Shown here piece by piece: positions 1 to 8,986 of a stretch of DNA of 32,738 nt (the stretch's first letter is position 1; every line of letters begins with the position of its first letter). The position numbers and the translations under genes are program-made. The notes under the pieces are model-generated. The model searched no databases, was not told the origin of the DNA, and saw nothing but the letters and a program-made list of their open reading frames with translations. This DNA comes from Monoglobus sp964617455 (lineage in GTDB: Bacteria > Bacillota > Clostridia > Monoglobales > Monoglobaceae): the NCBI GenBank assembly GCA_964617455.1, contig CAZTYF010000020.1:1-32738 (forward strand), given 5' to 3'.

Positions 1-1
1 A

Positions 2-607
2 ATCCTGGCAGCGCTTCTTGCCCTGGTGATAGAGCGGGTCCTCAGCCTTTTCCTTGACATGCTTGTCCCGGCTGAGTCCAATCTTTACAATGTCCTCCTG
101 TATTTCGTGGTCGTAGCCTGCACGGAGGAGGGCTGTAAATATTTCATGCTGAAGAGGCGGTCATGGTACTCGGTCGAATTCAACTGCCTCTACGACGGCG
201 TGGTATATGCGGTCTTCACCTCCCTCGGCTTCGCACTCTGGGAGAATATCAGCTATGTCCTGCATTACGGTTTCTCGACGGCGTTGGTGCGGGCGGTCAC
301 GGCCATACCCGGCCATACCTGCTTCGGCATCTTTATGGGTGTGTTCTATGGCTGCGCCAGGGGCTACGCCTACCTGCGGGAAGAGAAAAAATCCAAGCTG
401 TTCCGCATACTTTGCGTCCTCGTCCCGGTATTGATTCACGGGACCTATGATTACTTCGCTTCCATGCAGACCGAGAGCTCGGAATGGATATTCATCGTCT
501 TCATCCTGTGTCTGTATTTCATCTCGTATCTTCTTGTGAAGCGCATGTCGAAAAATGACAGGTATATTAACATGGACAGGACGAATTACACGTTTTGGGA
601 TATGTGA
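2..607 (+). CDS. PrsW family intramembrane metalloprotease (5' truncated)
   Basis: The reading frame is open to the left edge of the window, so the start lies outside. A GTG at 26 is possible, but hydrophobic codons continue upstream of it. PrsW proteins are multi-pass membrane zinc proteases that cut anti-sigma factors or other membrane proteins. The family's motifs are visible: EExxK (TEEGCKYF), FxxxE (GFALWENI), a membrane His (IPGHTCFG) and HxxxD (IHGTYDYF). Several hydrophobic segments surround them, followed by a charged C-terminus after the last helix. ftsH starts 76 bases downstream in the same direction with no visible terminator between, so the two membrane proteases may be co-transcribed. 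The substrate cannot be inferred. Family assignment is firm. Confidence 0.85.
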   Translation: MLAALLALVIERVLSLFLDMLVPAESNLYNVLLYFVVVACTEEGCKYFMLKRRSWYSVEFNCLYDGVVYAVFTSLGFALWENISYVLHYGFSTALVRAVTAIPGHTCFGIFMGVFYGCARGYAYLREEKKSKLFRILCVLVPVLIHGTYDYFASMQTESSEWIFIVFILCLYFISYLLVKRMSKNDRYINMDRTNYTFWDM

Positions 608-683
608 AACGGTGACAGTGATAATGACGTTTAAATGAAACCCGCAGAACATCTGCCGGGGATTGTGAAAGGAGACGATACAA

Positions 684-2510
684 GTGTTTGAAGTCAAGAA
701 TTCAAAAAGACCGATGATCTACTATTTCTTAATAATACTGGTCATTCTTACGCTGTTTAACTTTCTTGCCATGCCCCGGCTTGCGCAAAGGCAGATGAAG
801 GAAGTTGATTACGGCACCTTTATTTCCATGACCGAGAATAAGGAAATAGGTCTGGTCGAAATTCAGGAGCAGGATAATCAGATAATATTTACAGACAAAT
901 CACAGGAAAACGTGTACAGGACGGGCATGTTGTCAGATCCTGACCTCACGGAAAGGCTTTACCGTTCCGGAGCGAAATTTTCCGGTGAGATTGTCGAGCA
1001 GATGAGTCCTGTCGCTGGATTTCTGCTCACATGGGTACTCCCCATGGTGTTCTTCGTCGTGATCTGGCAGCTCTTTTCCAGGCGTATGACAAAGAATATG
1101 CAGGGACCGAACTCTATGATGTTCGGTATGGGGAAGAACAACGTGCGCGTCTATGTTAAATCAGCCGAGGGAATTAAGTTTTCTGATGTGGCGGGTGAAG
1201 ACGAGGCAAAGGACAACCTTAAAGAAATTGTGGAATATCTGCAGAACCCGGATAAATACCGGAAGATCGGCGCATCTATGCCTAAAGGCGTTTTGCTTGT
1301 AGGGCCTCCGGGAACAGGTAAAACGATGCTCGCGAAGGCCGTAGCTGGCGAAGCAAACGTTCCTTTCTTTTCCATTTCCGGGTCTGAATTCGTGGAAATG
1401 TTCGTAGGTGTGGGAGCATCCAAGGTAAGGGATCTTTTCAGGCAGGCAAAGGAAAAGGCGCCATGCATCGTGTTCATTGACGAGATTGATACCATCGGCA
1501 AAAAGCGCGACGGGCGTGTCGGCGGAAATGACGAGCAGGAACAGACACTAAACCAGCTTCTGACGGAGATGGACGGATTTGAAAACAACGCGGGAGTCAT
1601 AATCCTTGCCGCGACGAACCGCCCGGATTCGCTTGATCCCGCGCTTACACGTCCCGGACGTTTTGACAGGCGCGTTCCGGTCGAACTTCCAGACCTGAAA
1701 GGCCGCGAGGAGATACTGAAGGTTCATGCGAAAAAGATTAAGGTTTCAGACAACGTGGATTTTGAACAGATAGCGAGGATGGCCTCCGGTGCTTCAGGCG
1801 CCGAACTTGCCAATATCGTGAACGAAGCGGCTCTGAGAGCTGTCAGGGACGGTCGGAATCTGGTGGAGCAGTCAGATCTTGAAGAGAGCATTGAAGTGGT
1901 AATCGCCGGATATCAGAAGAAAAACGCTATCCTGACCGATCAAGAAAAATGGACGGTGTCCTACCACGAAATCGGACATGCGCTGGTCGCGGCGAAGCAG
2001 ACTCACTCGGCTCCGGTGCAGAAAATAACCATCATCCCCCGCACATCAGGCGCGCTTGGTTATACTATGCAGGTGGAGGAAGGGAACCATTACCTGATGA
2101 CAAAGGAGGAGCTGGAAGCGAGAATAACCACACTGACCGGAGGACGTGCCGCCGAGGAGGTTCGATTCGGAACGGTCTCAACGGGGGCGTCGAATGATAT
2201 CGAACAGGCGACCAAACTCGCCCGTTCCATGTTCACTCAGTACGGAATGAGCGAGGAATTCGACATGGTCGCATTGGAGACCGTAACCAATCAGTATCTC
2301 GGCGGAGACGCTTCTCTCACTTGCTCTGCGGAGACACAGACACAGATTGACCGTCAGGTGGTCGACTGCGTGAAGGCCTGCCACCAAAAAGCGCTGGAAA
2401 TCCTGCAAGATAACCGCGGAAAGTTAGATGAGCTTGCGGCCTATCTCTATGAGCACGAAACCATAACCGGCGAGGAATTCATGGATATCCTGAACAGACA
2501 GCCGAAATAA
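684..2510 (+). CDS. ftsH: ATP-dependent zinc metalloprotease FtsH
   Basis: FtsH is a hexameric membrane-anchored AAA+ protease that extracts and degrades membrane and regulatory proteins. At 608 residues the length is typical. Two membrane helices lie at about 12-30 and 111-131 with an extracytoplasmic loop between. The AAA module has Walker A GPPGTGKT (207-214), Walker B FIDEID (264-269) and the second region of homology ending in RPGRFDRR (about 323-330). The zinc site is HEIGH (428-432), with the third ligand probably D505 in SNDIEQAT. The family usually has HEAGH; the Ile form occurs, from memory, in a clostridial FtsH subgroup. The start is GTG with an AAGGAG-like site about 9 bases upstream. 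Its codon use differs from the genes to the right (see findings). Confidence 0.96.
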   Translation: MFEVKNSKRPMIYYFLIILVILTLFNFLAMPRLAQRQMKEVDYGTFISMTENKEIGLVEIQEQDNQIIFTDKSQENVYRTGMLSDPDLTERLYRSGAKFSGEIVEQMSPVAGFLLTWVLPMVFFVVIWQLFSRRMTKNMQGPNSMMFGMGKNNVRVYVKSAEGIKFSDVAGEDEAKDNLKEIVEYLQNPDKYRKIGASMPKGVLLVGPPGTGKTMLAKAVAGEANVPFFSISGSEFVEMFVGVGASKVRDLFRQAKEKAPCIVFIDEIDTIGKKRDGRVGGNDEQEQTLNQLLTEMDGFENNAGVIILAATNRPDSLDPALTRPGRFDRRVPVELPDLKGREEILKVHAKKIKVSDNVDFEQIARMASGASGAELANIVNEAALRAVRDGRNLVEQSDLEESIEVVIAGYQKKNAILTDQEKWTVSYHEIGHALVAAKQTHSAPVQKITIIPRTSGALGYTMQVEEGNHYLMTKEELEARITTLTGGRAAEEVRFGTVSTGASNDIEQATKLARSMFTQYGMSEEFDMVALETVTNQYLGGDASLTCSAETQTQIDRQVVDCVKACHQKALEILQDNRGKLDELAAYLYEHETITGEEFMDILNRQPK

Positions 2511-2584
2511 CCGCTCCCCGTCGGGAAGCGCAGCCGCATCCTTGACGCTTTTGCAAATTTGTCACATTTTAGAGGTCAGATATA

Positions 2585-2614
2585 TTGACAAGCCTTGCTT
2601 TTTTGTTGTATAAT
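2585..2614 (+). promoter_or_regulatory. Sigma-A-type promoter of the ilv operon
   Basis: TTGACA at 2585-2590 and TATAAT at 2609-2614 are both exact consensus, separated by 18 bases. Transcription should start near 2621, giving a leader of only about 35 bases before ilvB. A second TATAAT at 2625-2630 has no well-placed -35 box. The short leader leaves no room for a T-box or leader-peptide attenuator. Confidence 0.85.
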
Positions 2615-2655
2615 ATCGGAATGGTATAATTGAATTAAAGGAGATGGGTGATAAT

Positions 2656-4350
2656 ATGATAAAAAACGGTGCCGACATCGTTTTGGAGTGTTTGCTTGAG
2701 CAGGGAGTTGACACGGTTTTCGGTTATCCCGGAGGTGCCATACTCAATGTCTATGATTCCTTTTATAAGTATTCCGGAAAGATCAAGCACATTCTCACAT
2801 CCCATGAGCAGGGAGCTGCCCATGCCGCGGACGGCTACGCAAGGAGCACGGGCAAAGTGGGCGTATGTGTCGCCACATCCGGCCCCGGAGCCACCAACTT
2901 GGTCACCGGCATCGCAACAGCCTATATGGATTCCATACCCATTGTGGCCATAACCTGCAATGTGGCAAACAGCCTTTTGGGAAAAGACAGCTTTCAGGAG
3001 GTTGACATAGTCGGCATAACCATGCCCATAACCAAGCATAACTTTCTGATTAAGAGCGCGGACGATATAGCCCCCACCATCAGGAGGGCATTCAAAATCG
3101 CCGCTTCCGGCAGACCCGGCCCCGTCCTTATCGATATCACGAAAGATGCCACCGGCGGCTCGGCGGATTATAAGAAAGAAATTCCCGAGCGGGTTGACAA
3201 TTATAAAATCGAGAGCGACTCCGCAGCCTTTGACAAGGTTATAGATATGATTGAAAAGTCGGAGCGGCCCTTCATCATTGCCGGGGGAGGCATTATAGCC
3301 GCAGGGGCCTCAAAGCAGCTTCAGAAGTTCCACAAACTGATTGACGCTCCCGTGACCTTGGCCACAATGGGCCTCGGTGCCATTCCTTCGGGCGACCCGG
3401 CCTTTACGGGCCTTATCGGTATGCACGGTTCAAAGACTTCATCTTTGGCAATAAAGCATTGCGATTTGTTGATAAACATCGGTTCCCGTTTTTCGGACCG
3501 AGTTATTTGCGACCCGAATACTTTCGCAAGGCGGGCCAAAATCGTTCACATCGATGTGGACAGAGCGGAAATCAATAAGAACATATTCACCGACGCCCAC
3601 CTTATCGGAGATGCGGCGGCGGTTCTTGACGAGCTTAACAAAAGGCTCCACAAACAGAAGCACACCGAGTGGATGGACAAAATCGCCCGCTGGAAAGAAA
3701 AATATCCCGTATGCTACAAAAGTGACAACAGCTTCAATCCCGAGACAATCATCAAAGAAATTAAAAAATCCGTGGGAGAAGAGGCATATCTTGTTACGGA
3801 TGTGGGCCAGCATCAGATGTGGGCCGCTCAGTTCTTCGGTGTGGAAAAGCCTCGGCATTTTCTGTCCTCGGGGGGTCTCGGCACCATGGGCTACGGTGTG
3901 GGCGCCTCCATAGGAGCTCAGGTGGCTCATCCCGACAGCATTGTGGTGAACATTTCCGGAGACGGATGTTTTCATATGAATCTTCAGGAGCTGTCAACCG
4001 CCGCAGCCAACGAATTGCCCATTATCGATGTGGTTATGAATAACAATGTGTTGGGTATGGTTCGCCAGTGGCAGAGGCTGTTCTATGGGGAACGGTTCTC
4101 CCACACCACCCTCAACAAGCCCACCGACTATGATATGGTTTCAAAAGGTTTGGGGGCGGAGGCTTTCACCGTCACAAGCATAGAGGGGCTCAAAAAGGCA
4201 ATGGATGCCGCTCTTAAGAACAGAAAGACGCCTACGGTTATCAATTGCGTCATTGATTCGGACCATGCCGTTTTGCCCATGGTGCCCGGAGGCGAATCCA
4301 TAGAGGAACCGATTCTTGAAATAACCGAGGACGGCAAGGAGGTCAGATAG
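2656..4350 (+). CDS. ilvB: Acetolactate (acetohydroxyacid) synthase, large subunit
   Basis: This is the thiamine-diphosphate enzyme that condenses two pyruvates to acetolactate (valine, leucine) or pyruvate with 2-oxobutyrate to acetohydroxybutyrate (isoleucine). Visible features are the catalytic Glu in HEQGAAHAADGYAR (E51), the FAD/central domain, and the ThDP-Mg motif starting GDG at about 435 and ending NNN near 464. The 564-residue length fits the biosynthetic enzyme. An in-frame ATG at 2644 directly abuts the AAAGGAG site (2637-2643) and is too close to be used. The ATG at 2656 is preferred, with 12 bases of spacing. It is followed at once by its regulatory subunit ilvN, one base after the stop codon. 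First gene of the branched-chain operon. Confidence 0.96.
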   Translation: MIKNGADIVLECLLEQGVDTVFGYPGGAILNVYDSFYKYSGKIKHILTSHEQGAAHAADGYARSTGKVGVCVATSGPGATNLVTGIATAYMDSIPIVAITCNVANSLLGKDSFQEVDIVGITMPITKHNFLIKSADDIAPTIRRAFKIAASGRPGPVLIDITKDATGGSADYKKEIPERVDNYKIESDSAAFDKVIDMIEKSERPFIIAGGGIIAAGASKQLQKFHKLIDAPVTLATMGLGAIPSGDPAFTGLIGMHGSKTSSLAIKHCDLLINIGSRFSDRVICDPNTFARRAKIVHIDVDRAEINKNIFTDAHLIGDAAAVLDELNKRLHKQKHTEWMDKIARWKEKYPVCYKSDNSFNPETIIKEIKKSVGEEAYLVTDVGQHQMWAAQFFGVEKPRHFLSSGGLGTMGYGVGASIGAQVAHPDSIVVNISGDGCFHMNLQELSTAAANELPIIDVVMNNNVLGMVRQWQRLFYGERFSHTTLNKPTDYDMVSKGLGAEAFTVTSIEGLKKAMDAALKNRKTPTVINCVIDSDHAVLPMVPGGESIEEPILEITEDGKEVR

Positions 4351-4351
4351 T

Positions 4352-4909
4352 ATGAATGAAAAGGGAAACACGGTAAATCACAATCCCAACAAAAACTCAA
4401 AAAAGGAAGATATGCATGTGCTTTCGATTTATGTGGAAAACCATGCGGGCGTCCTCAGCCGCATTGCGGGGCTTTTCTCCCGCCGTATGTATAACATCGA
4501 CAGCCTGTCGGTGGGCGAGACCGAAAATCCCGAGATTTCCCGTATGACCATTGTGACTCACGCCGACGAAAACACCTTCCATCAGATCCAAAACCAGCTT
4601 GCCAAGCTTGAGGTTGTCAAGCACATATGCGAGCTCCACAAGGATCAAGCGGTTCTCAGAGAGCATGTGCTTGTAAAGGTCAAAAACAAGGACACCACGG
4701 CAATAATGCAAATGTGCCAAATCTTCAGAGCCAATGTTGTCGACATTTCCCGAAAGTTGTTGACTCTCGAACTCACCGGGGGACCGGGCAAAATCAACGC
4801 TTTCATAGACCTTATGGAGCAGTTTGAAATCGAAGGTTTGGTCAGAACGGGGCTCACCGGTCTCAAACGGGGAAGCACCACGGAAGCGGAGGAAGCCGAG
4901 GACGACTGA
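4352..4909 (+). CDS. ilvN: Acetolactate synthase, small regulatory subunit
   Basis: Regulatory partner of IlvB that gives feedback inhibition, usually by valine. An N-terminal ACT domain is clear (VLSIYVENHAGVLSRIAGLF, about 23-42, then NIDSLSVG), and a second conserved domain follows (VDISRKLLTLELTGGPGKI). At 185 residues it is slightly long because of a roughly 20-residue hydrophilic, Asn/Lys-rich N-terminal extension. The ATG at 4352 has AAGGAGG (4336-4342) at good spacing. An alternative ATG at 4412 would remove the extension but has a weaker site only about 4 bases away. The reading frame starts one base after the ilvB stop, so translation is probably coupled. Confidence 0.95.
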   Translation: MNEKGNTVNHNPNKNSKKEDMHVLSIYVENHAGVLSRIAGLFSRRMYNIDSLSVGETENPEISRMTIVTHADENTFHQIQNQLAKLEVVKHICELHKDQAVLREHVLVKVKNKDTTAIMQMCQIFRANVVDISRKLLTLELTGGPGKINAFIDLMEQFEIEGLVRTGLTGLKRGSTTEAEEAEDD

Positions 4910-4959
4910 AATCATTTTCGAAAAAGTATTAAATTTTTAAATATTTGGAGGTTTTATAA

Positions 4960-5955
4960 ATGGCAAAATTATATCATGAAAGCGACTGCAATATCGGGCT
5001 GCTGAACAACAAGACGGTGGCCATCATCGGCTACGGAAGCCAGGGACACGCCCATGCCCTCAATCTCAAGGAGAGCGGCGTTCATGTTATCGTCGGTCTC
5101 TATCCCGGAAGCAAATCCTGGAAGACAGCGGAAGAGGCGGGCTTTGAAGTTTACAATTCCGATGAGGCAGCCAAAAAGGCAGACATAATCATGATACTCA
5201 TCAACGACGAGAAGCAGGCAAAACTTTACACGGAAAAGATTGAACCCAATTTGGAGCCCGGCAATGTTTTGGCTTTTGCCCATGGCTTTAACATTCACTT
5301 CAACCTCATCACGCCTCCCAAGGATGTTGATGTTATAATGGTAGCCCCCAAGGGTCCCGGCCACACGGTTCGCAGCGAATACGTGGAAGGCAAAGGCGTT
5401 CCCTGCCTGGTTGCCGTTGAACAGGATGCCAGCGGAAATGCTCTTGACATAGGCCTTGCCTATGCGGCGGGCATAGGCGGCGCAAGAGCCGGCGTTCTTG
5501 AGACTACATTCAAAATGGAAACCGAGACCGACCTTTTCGGCGAGCAGTGCGTGCTCTGCGGCGGCGTTACCGCTTTGATGCAGGCGGGCTTCGAAACCCT
5601 TGTGGAAGCGGGATACGACCCTCAGAATGCCTACTTTGAGTGCATTCACGAAATGAAGCTGATTGTTGACCTTATCTATCACGGCGGGTTCAGCGAAATG
5701 AGAAACTCAATCTCCGACACGGCCGAATACGGCGACTATGAGATAGGCAAGAGAATCATCACCGAGGATACCAAGAAAGAGATGAAGAAAGTCCTGGGCG
5801 AAATTCAGGACGGAACTTTTGCCAAGAGCTGGATTACCGAAAATGCCGTTAACCGTCCTCATTTCAATGCCACCAGGAAAATCAAGGCGGAGCATCAGCT
5901 TGAAAAAGTGGGCAGAGAAATCAGAAAGCTCTATTCCTGGAACGACGAGAAATAG
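4960..5955 (+). CDS. ilvC: Ketol-acid reductoisomerase, class I (short form)
   Basis: Converts acetolactate or acetohydroxybutyrate to the dihydroxy acids using Mg2+ and NAD(P)H. The Rossmann motif GYGSQGHAHA lies near residue 24-33. The C-terminal knotted domain carries the metal-binding segments ETDLFGEQ and ECIHEMKLIVDL. The 331-residue length marks the short class I type. The cofactor-specificity loop reads GLYPGSKSW: the Ser residues that contact the 2'-phosphate in NADPH enzymes are present, but the Arg common at the second loop position is Tyr, so coenzyme preference is open. GGAGG at 4947-4951 serves the ATG. It lies 50 bases after ilvN and just before a strong terminator. Confidence 0.96.
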   Translation: MAKLYHESDCNIGLLNNKTVAIIGYGSQGHAHALNLKESGVHVIVGLYPGSKSWKTAEEAGFEVYNSDEAAKKADIIMILINDEKQAKLYTEKIEPNLEPGNVLAFAHGFNIHFNLITPPKDVDVIMVAPKGPGHTVRSEYVEGKGVPCLVAVEQDASGNALDIGLAYAAGIGGARAGVLETTFKMETETDLFGEQCVLCGGVTALMQAGFETLVEAGYDPQNAYFECIHEMKLIVDLIYHGGFSEMRNSISDTAEYGDYEIGKRIITEDTKKEMKKVLGEIQDGTFAKSWITENAVNRPHFNATRKIKAEHQLEKVGREIRKLYSWNDEK

Positions 5956-6008
5956 GGGCACATCAAAAAGGACAAAAACAATCGAAATGCGTTTTTTCCG
6001 AGTTTTGG

Positions 6009-6036
6009 GGCGGCGGCAAGCGACCGCCGCCTTTTT
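6009..6036 (+). terminator. Intrinsic terminator or attenuator between ilvC and cimA
   Basis: A perfect 8-bp GC stem, GGCGGCGG (6009-6016) with CCGCCGCC (6024-6031), closes a 7-base loop and is followed by TTTTT (6032-6036). It lies 53 bases after ilvC. No convincing promoter was found between it and cimA (6094), so either termination is partial or a weak promoter was missed. Confidence 0.85.
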
Positions 6037-6093
6037 GAAACAAAGCGGATAAAGGCGGCGACAAAACGGGAGTTATGTAAGGAGTGAATTTGT

Positions 6094-7695
6094 TTGAATA
6101 TCAACAGCCTTCGAGGGGGCAGGGACGAAAAAAACATCGAAATATTCGATTCGACGCTGAGGGACGGAGCTCAGGGAGAGGGGATTTCCTTTTCCATTGA
6201 GGATAAGTTAAACATTGTCAAAGCCCTTGATTATGTGGGGGCCGACTATATAGAGGCGGGAAATCCGGGTTCAAACCCCAAAGACTTGGAGTTTTTCGAA
6301 TCAATTAACAAGAATGGGCTGCACTATGCCCGTTTGGTGGCCTTTGGGTCCACCTGCCGAAAGGAGGTCCTTCCGGAACAGGATGACAACTGCAAATCCC
6401 TGCTCACGGCAGGAACGGATGTGGTGGCCATATTCGGAAAATCCTGGGACCTTCATGTGACCGAAATAATCAAAACCTCCCTTTCGGAGAATTTGCGGAT
6501 GATTTACGACACGGTGAAGTTTTTCAAGGACAGGGGAAAAGAAGTCATATTCGATGCGGAGCATTTTTTCGACGGCTATAAGCACAATCCCAAATATGCC
6601 TTATCCTCCCTCAAAACAGCCTTGGACGGGGGAGCGGACCGTATTGTTTTGTGCGAGACCAACGGTGGCTGCCTGCCCGACGAGGTGGAGCTTATTACGG
6701 CGCGGGTTTGCGGGGAGTTCCCGAATGCGGTGGTGGGTATTCACTGCCACAATGACAGCGGCTGTGCGGTGGCAAATTCCCTGGCGGCCGTCAAAGTGGG
6801 CGCAAGACATGTTCAGGGCACCTATTTGGGCTACGGAGAAAGGTGCGGCAATGCCAACCTGTCAACCGTGATACCGAATTTGCAAATCAAAGAGGATTAT
6901 CACTGCGTCCCCGTCAAAAATTTGGATCGGTTCACCCGGGTGGCAAGATGGATATCCGAAATCGCCAATCTGACCCTTTTCAAGGGTATGCCCTATGTGG
7001 GGGGGTCGGCTTTTTCCCACAAGGCGGGAATGCATATCGATGCGGTTGCAAAAGAGCCCATATCTTTTGAGCATATCAGCCCCGAAAGTGTGGGAAACGA
7101 GCGGAGATTTTTGATGAGCGAGGTCGCAGGCAGAGGCACGGTACTCAAGAAAATCAATAAGTTAGTCCCGGGTCTCACCAAGGATTCTCCCGAAATTGCC
7201 GAAATATGCGCAAAGGTCAAGCAGCTTGAATATGAAGGATATTCGTTCGAGGCGGCGGAAGCCAGCTTTGAGCTTTTGGTCAAGGATGTGCTGAAACAAA
7301 AGAAAAACTACTTTACTCTGAACTATTTCAAAACCATAGAAGAACCCTATGAGAATGACTTCAGCGCTTCCGCGATTATCAAAATAACCGTGGGAGACAA
7401 GACCGAGATAACCGCAGCGGAGGGCAACGGTCCCGTAAATGCCTTGGACAACGCCCTCAGGCGTGCTCTTGAAGGTTTTTATCCGGAGCTTAGAGGCGTC
7501 CATTTGACGGACTATAAAGTCAGAGTTCTTGAGCCTCAGCAAGCCACGGGAGCAAAGGTTCGGGTTCTCATCGAGTGCAGGGACGAAACCGGGAGCTGGA
7601 CCACCGTCGGAGTATCCACCGACGTGATTGCCGCCTCTTGGATTGCTCTTGTGGAATCGGTTGAATATAAACTAATGAAGGAGGAAAAAGATTGA
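6094..7695 (+). CDS. cimA: (R)-citramalate synthase
   Basis: Condenses pyruvate with acetyl-CoA to citramalate, the first step of threonine-independent isoleucine synthesis. The protein has the HMG-CoA-lyase-like TIM barrel with FDSTLRDGAQGEG near the N-terminus, the family-diagnostic NPGSNPKDLEFF segment of the TIGR00977 CimA group, the metal motif HCHND, and GYGERCGNAN. A C-terminal LeuA-type allosteric dimer domain ends the protein (KVRVLIECRDETGSW). The 533-residue length fits. 2-Isopropylmalate synthase is a related alternative, but the NPGSNPKD signature argues against it. The start is TTG at 6094, nine bases after GGAG (6081-6084). leuC begins one base after its stop. Confidence 0.9.
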   Translation: MNINSLRGGRDEKNIEIFDSTLRDGAQGEGISFSIEDKLNIVKALDYVGADYIEAGNPGSNPKDLEFFESINKNGLHYARLVAFGSTCRKEVLPEQDDNCKSLLTAGTDVVAIFGKSWDLHVTEIIKTSLSENLRMIYDTVKFFKDRGKEVIFDAEHFFDGYKHNPKYALSSLKTALDGGADRIVLCETNGGCLPDEVELITARVCGEFPNAVVGIHCHNDSGCAVANSLAAVKVGARHVQGTYLGYGERCGNANLSTVIPNLQIKEDYHCVPVKNLDRFTRVARWISEIANLTLFKGMPYVGGSAFSHKAGMHIDAVAKEPISFEHISPESVGNERRFLMSEVAGRGTVLKKINKLVPGLTKDSPEIAEICAKVKQLEYEGYSFEAAEASFELLVKDVLKQKKNYFTLNYFKTIEEPYENDFSASAIIKITVGDKTEITAAEGNGPVNALDNALRRALEGFYPELRGVHLTDYKVRVLEPQQATGAKVRVLIECRDETGSWTTVGVSTDVIAASWIALVESVEYKLMKEEKD

Positions 7696-7696
7696 T

Positions 7697-8959
7697 ATGG
7701 GTATGACAATGACTCAGAAGATATTGGCAGACCATGCGGGCCTTGACAGCGTCAAGCCGGGGCAGCTCATAAGGGCAAAGCTTGATATGGTCTTGGGTAA
7801 CGATGTCACCACCCCCGTGGCTATCAAGGAATTCAAAGCCGCGGGTTTTGACAAGGTTTTCGACAAGGACAAAGTGTCGATTGTCTTGGACCATTTTACC
7901 CCCAACAAGGACATAAAATCGGCGGAACATTGCAAACTGTGCCGTGATTTTGCCGAGGATAAGGATGTTACGAATTTCTATGATGTGGGCGAGATGGGAG
8001 TTGAGCATGCGCTGCTTCCCGAAAAAGGCCTTGTGGCACCGGGAGAGGTAGTGATAGGCGCCGATTCCCACACCTGCACATACGGTGCGGTGGGGGCTTT
8101 CTCCACCGGTGTGGGCTCCACGGATATGGCCGCAGGAATGGCGACGGGAGAGGCCTGGTTCAAAGTGCCCTCCGCCATAAAATTCAATTTGACCGGAAAG
8201 CCTGCGAAATGGATCTCGGGCAAGGATGTTATTTTGCACATAATCGGCCTTATCGGCGTTGACGGAGCGCTGTATAAGTCCATGGAGTTTGCGGGAGACG
8301 GAGTTAAATATCTCTCAATCAATGACAGACTGACCATGGCCAATATGGCTATCGAAGCCGGAGGCAAGAACGGAATATTTGAGGTCGACGATGTGACAAA
8401 GGCATACCTTTCGGAGAGAGTTGACCGGGAGTATAAGATATATACCGCCGATGAGGACGCCGAGTATGATGAGGTTTATGATATTGATTTGTCGGGTTTA
8501 AAGCCCACGGTGGCTTTCCCCCATTTGCCCGAAAACACCAAAACCGTCGACGAGGTGGGCGATGTAAAGATTGACCAGTGCGTAATAGGCTCGTGCACCA
8601 ACGGACGTCTTGAGGATTTGGAAAAGGCGGCGGAGATATTCAAAGGCAAGCATGTTGCCAAAAATGTCAGAACGATTATCATACCCGCCACGCAGAAAAT
8701 TTATCGGGAGGCTATGAAAGAAGGCCTGTTTGACATCTTTTTGGACGCGGGCTGCGTTATTTCCACCCCCACCTGCGGACCCTGCTTGGGAGGTCATATG
8801 GGAATTCTCGCCAAGGGAGAGAGAGCGATATCCACATCCAACAGGAATTTTGTGGGCAGGATGGGTCATCCCGAGTCCGAGGTATATTTGGCAAGCCCGG
8901 TTGTTGCGGCAGCCTCTGCCATAAAGGGCAGTATCTGCGGCCCCGATGAGATAGATTGA
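7697..8959 (+). CDS. leuC: 3-isopropylmalate / citramalate dehydratase, large subunit
   Basis: Fe-S isomerase subunit of the aconitase superfamily. Cluster cysteines are visible in VIGSCTNGR and PTCGPCLGGHMG. The 420-residue length is that of the short (archaeal/clostridial HacA-LeuC) type rather than the roughly 465-residue enterobacterial form. These shorter enzymes commonly accept both 2-isopropylmalate and citramalate (family knowledge), which fits the upstream cimA. AAGGAGG at 7678-7684 overlaps the end of cimA and lies 12 bases before the ATG. Works with LeuD encoded just downstream. Confidence 0.94.
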   Translation: MGMTMTQKILADHAGLDSVKPGQLIRAKLDMVLGNDVTTPVAIKEFKAAGFDKVFDKDKVSIVLDHFTPNKDIKSAEHCKLCRDFAEDKDVTNFYDVGEMGVEHALLPEKGLVAPGEVVIGADSHTCTYGAVGAFSTGVGSTDMAAGMATGEAWFKVPSAIKFNLTGKPAKWISGKDVILHIIGLIGVDGALYKSMEFAGDGVKYLSINDRLTMANMAIEAGGKNGIFEVDDVTKAYLSERVDREYKIYTADEDAEYDEVYDIDLSGLKPTVAFPHLPENTKTVDEVGDVKIDQCVIGSCTNGRLEDLEKAAEIFKGKHVAKNVRTIIIPATQKIYREAMKEGLFDIFLDAGCVISTPTCGPCLGGHMGILAKGERAISTSNRNFVGRMGHPESEVYLASPVVAAASAIKGSICGPDEID

Positions 8960-8986
8960 TACAGATTATTGAGAGGAGAAACCACA

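Noticed and set aside
2511..2584. Possible terminator after ftsH (CGCTCCC...GGGAAGCG)
   Set aside because: The stem has a mismatch and no T run follows, so it is not convincing.
4969..5682. 237-codon minus-strand frame opposite ilvC
   Set aside because: Shadow of a highly conserved gene; no ribosome binding site or recognisable domain.
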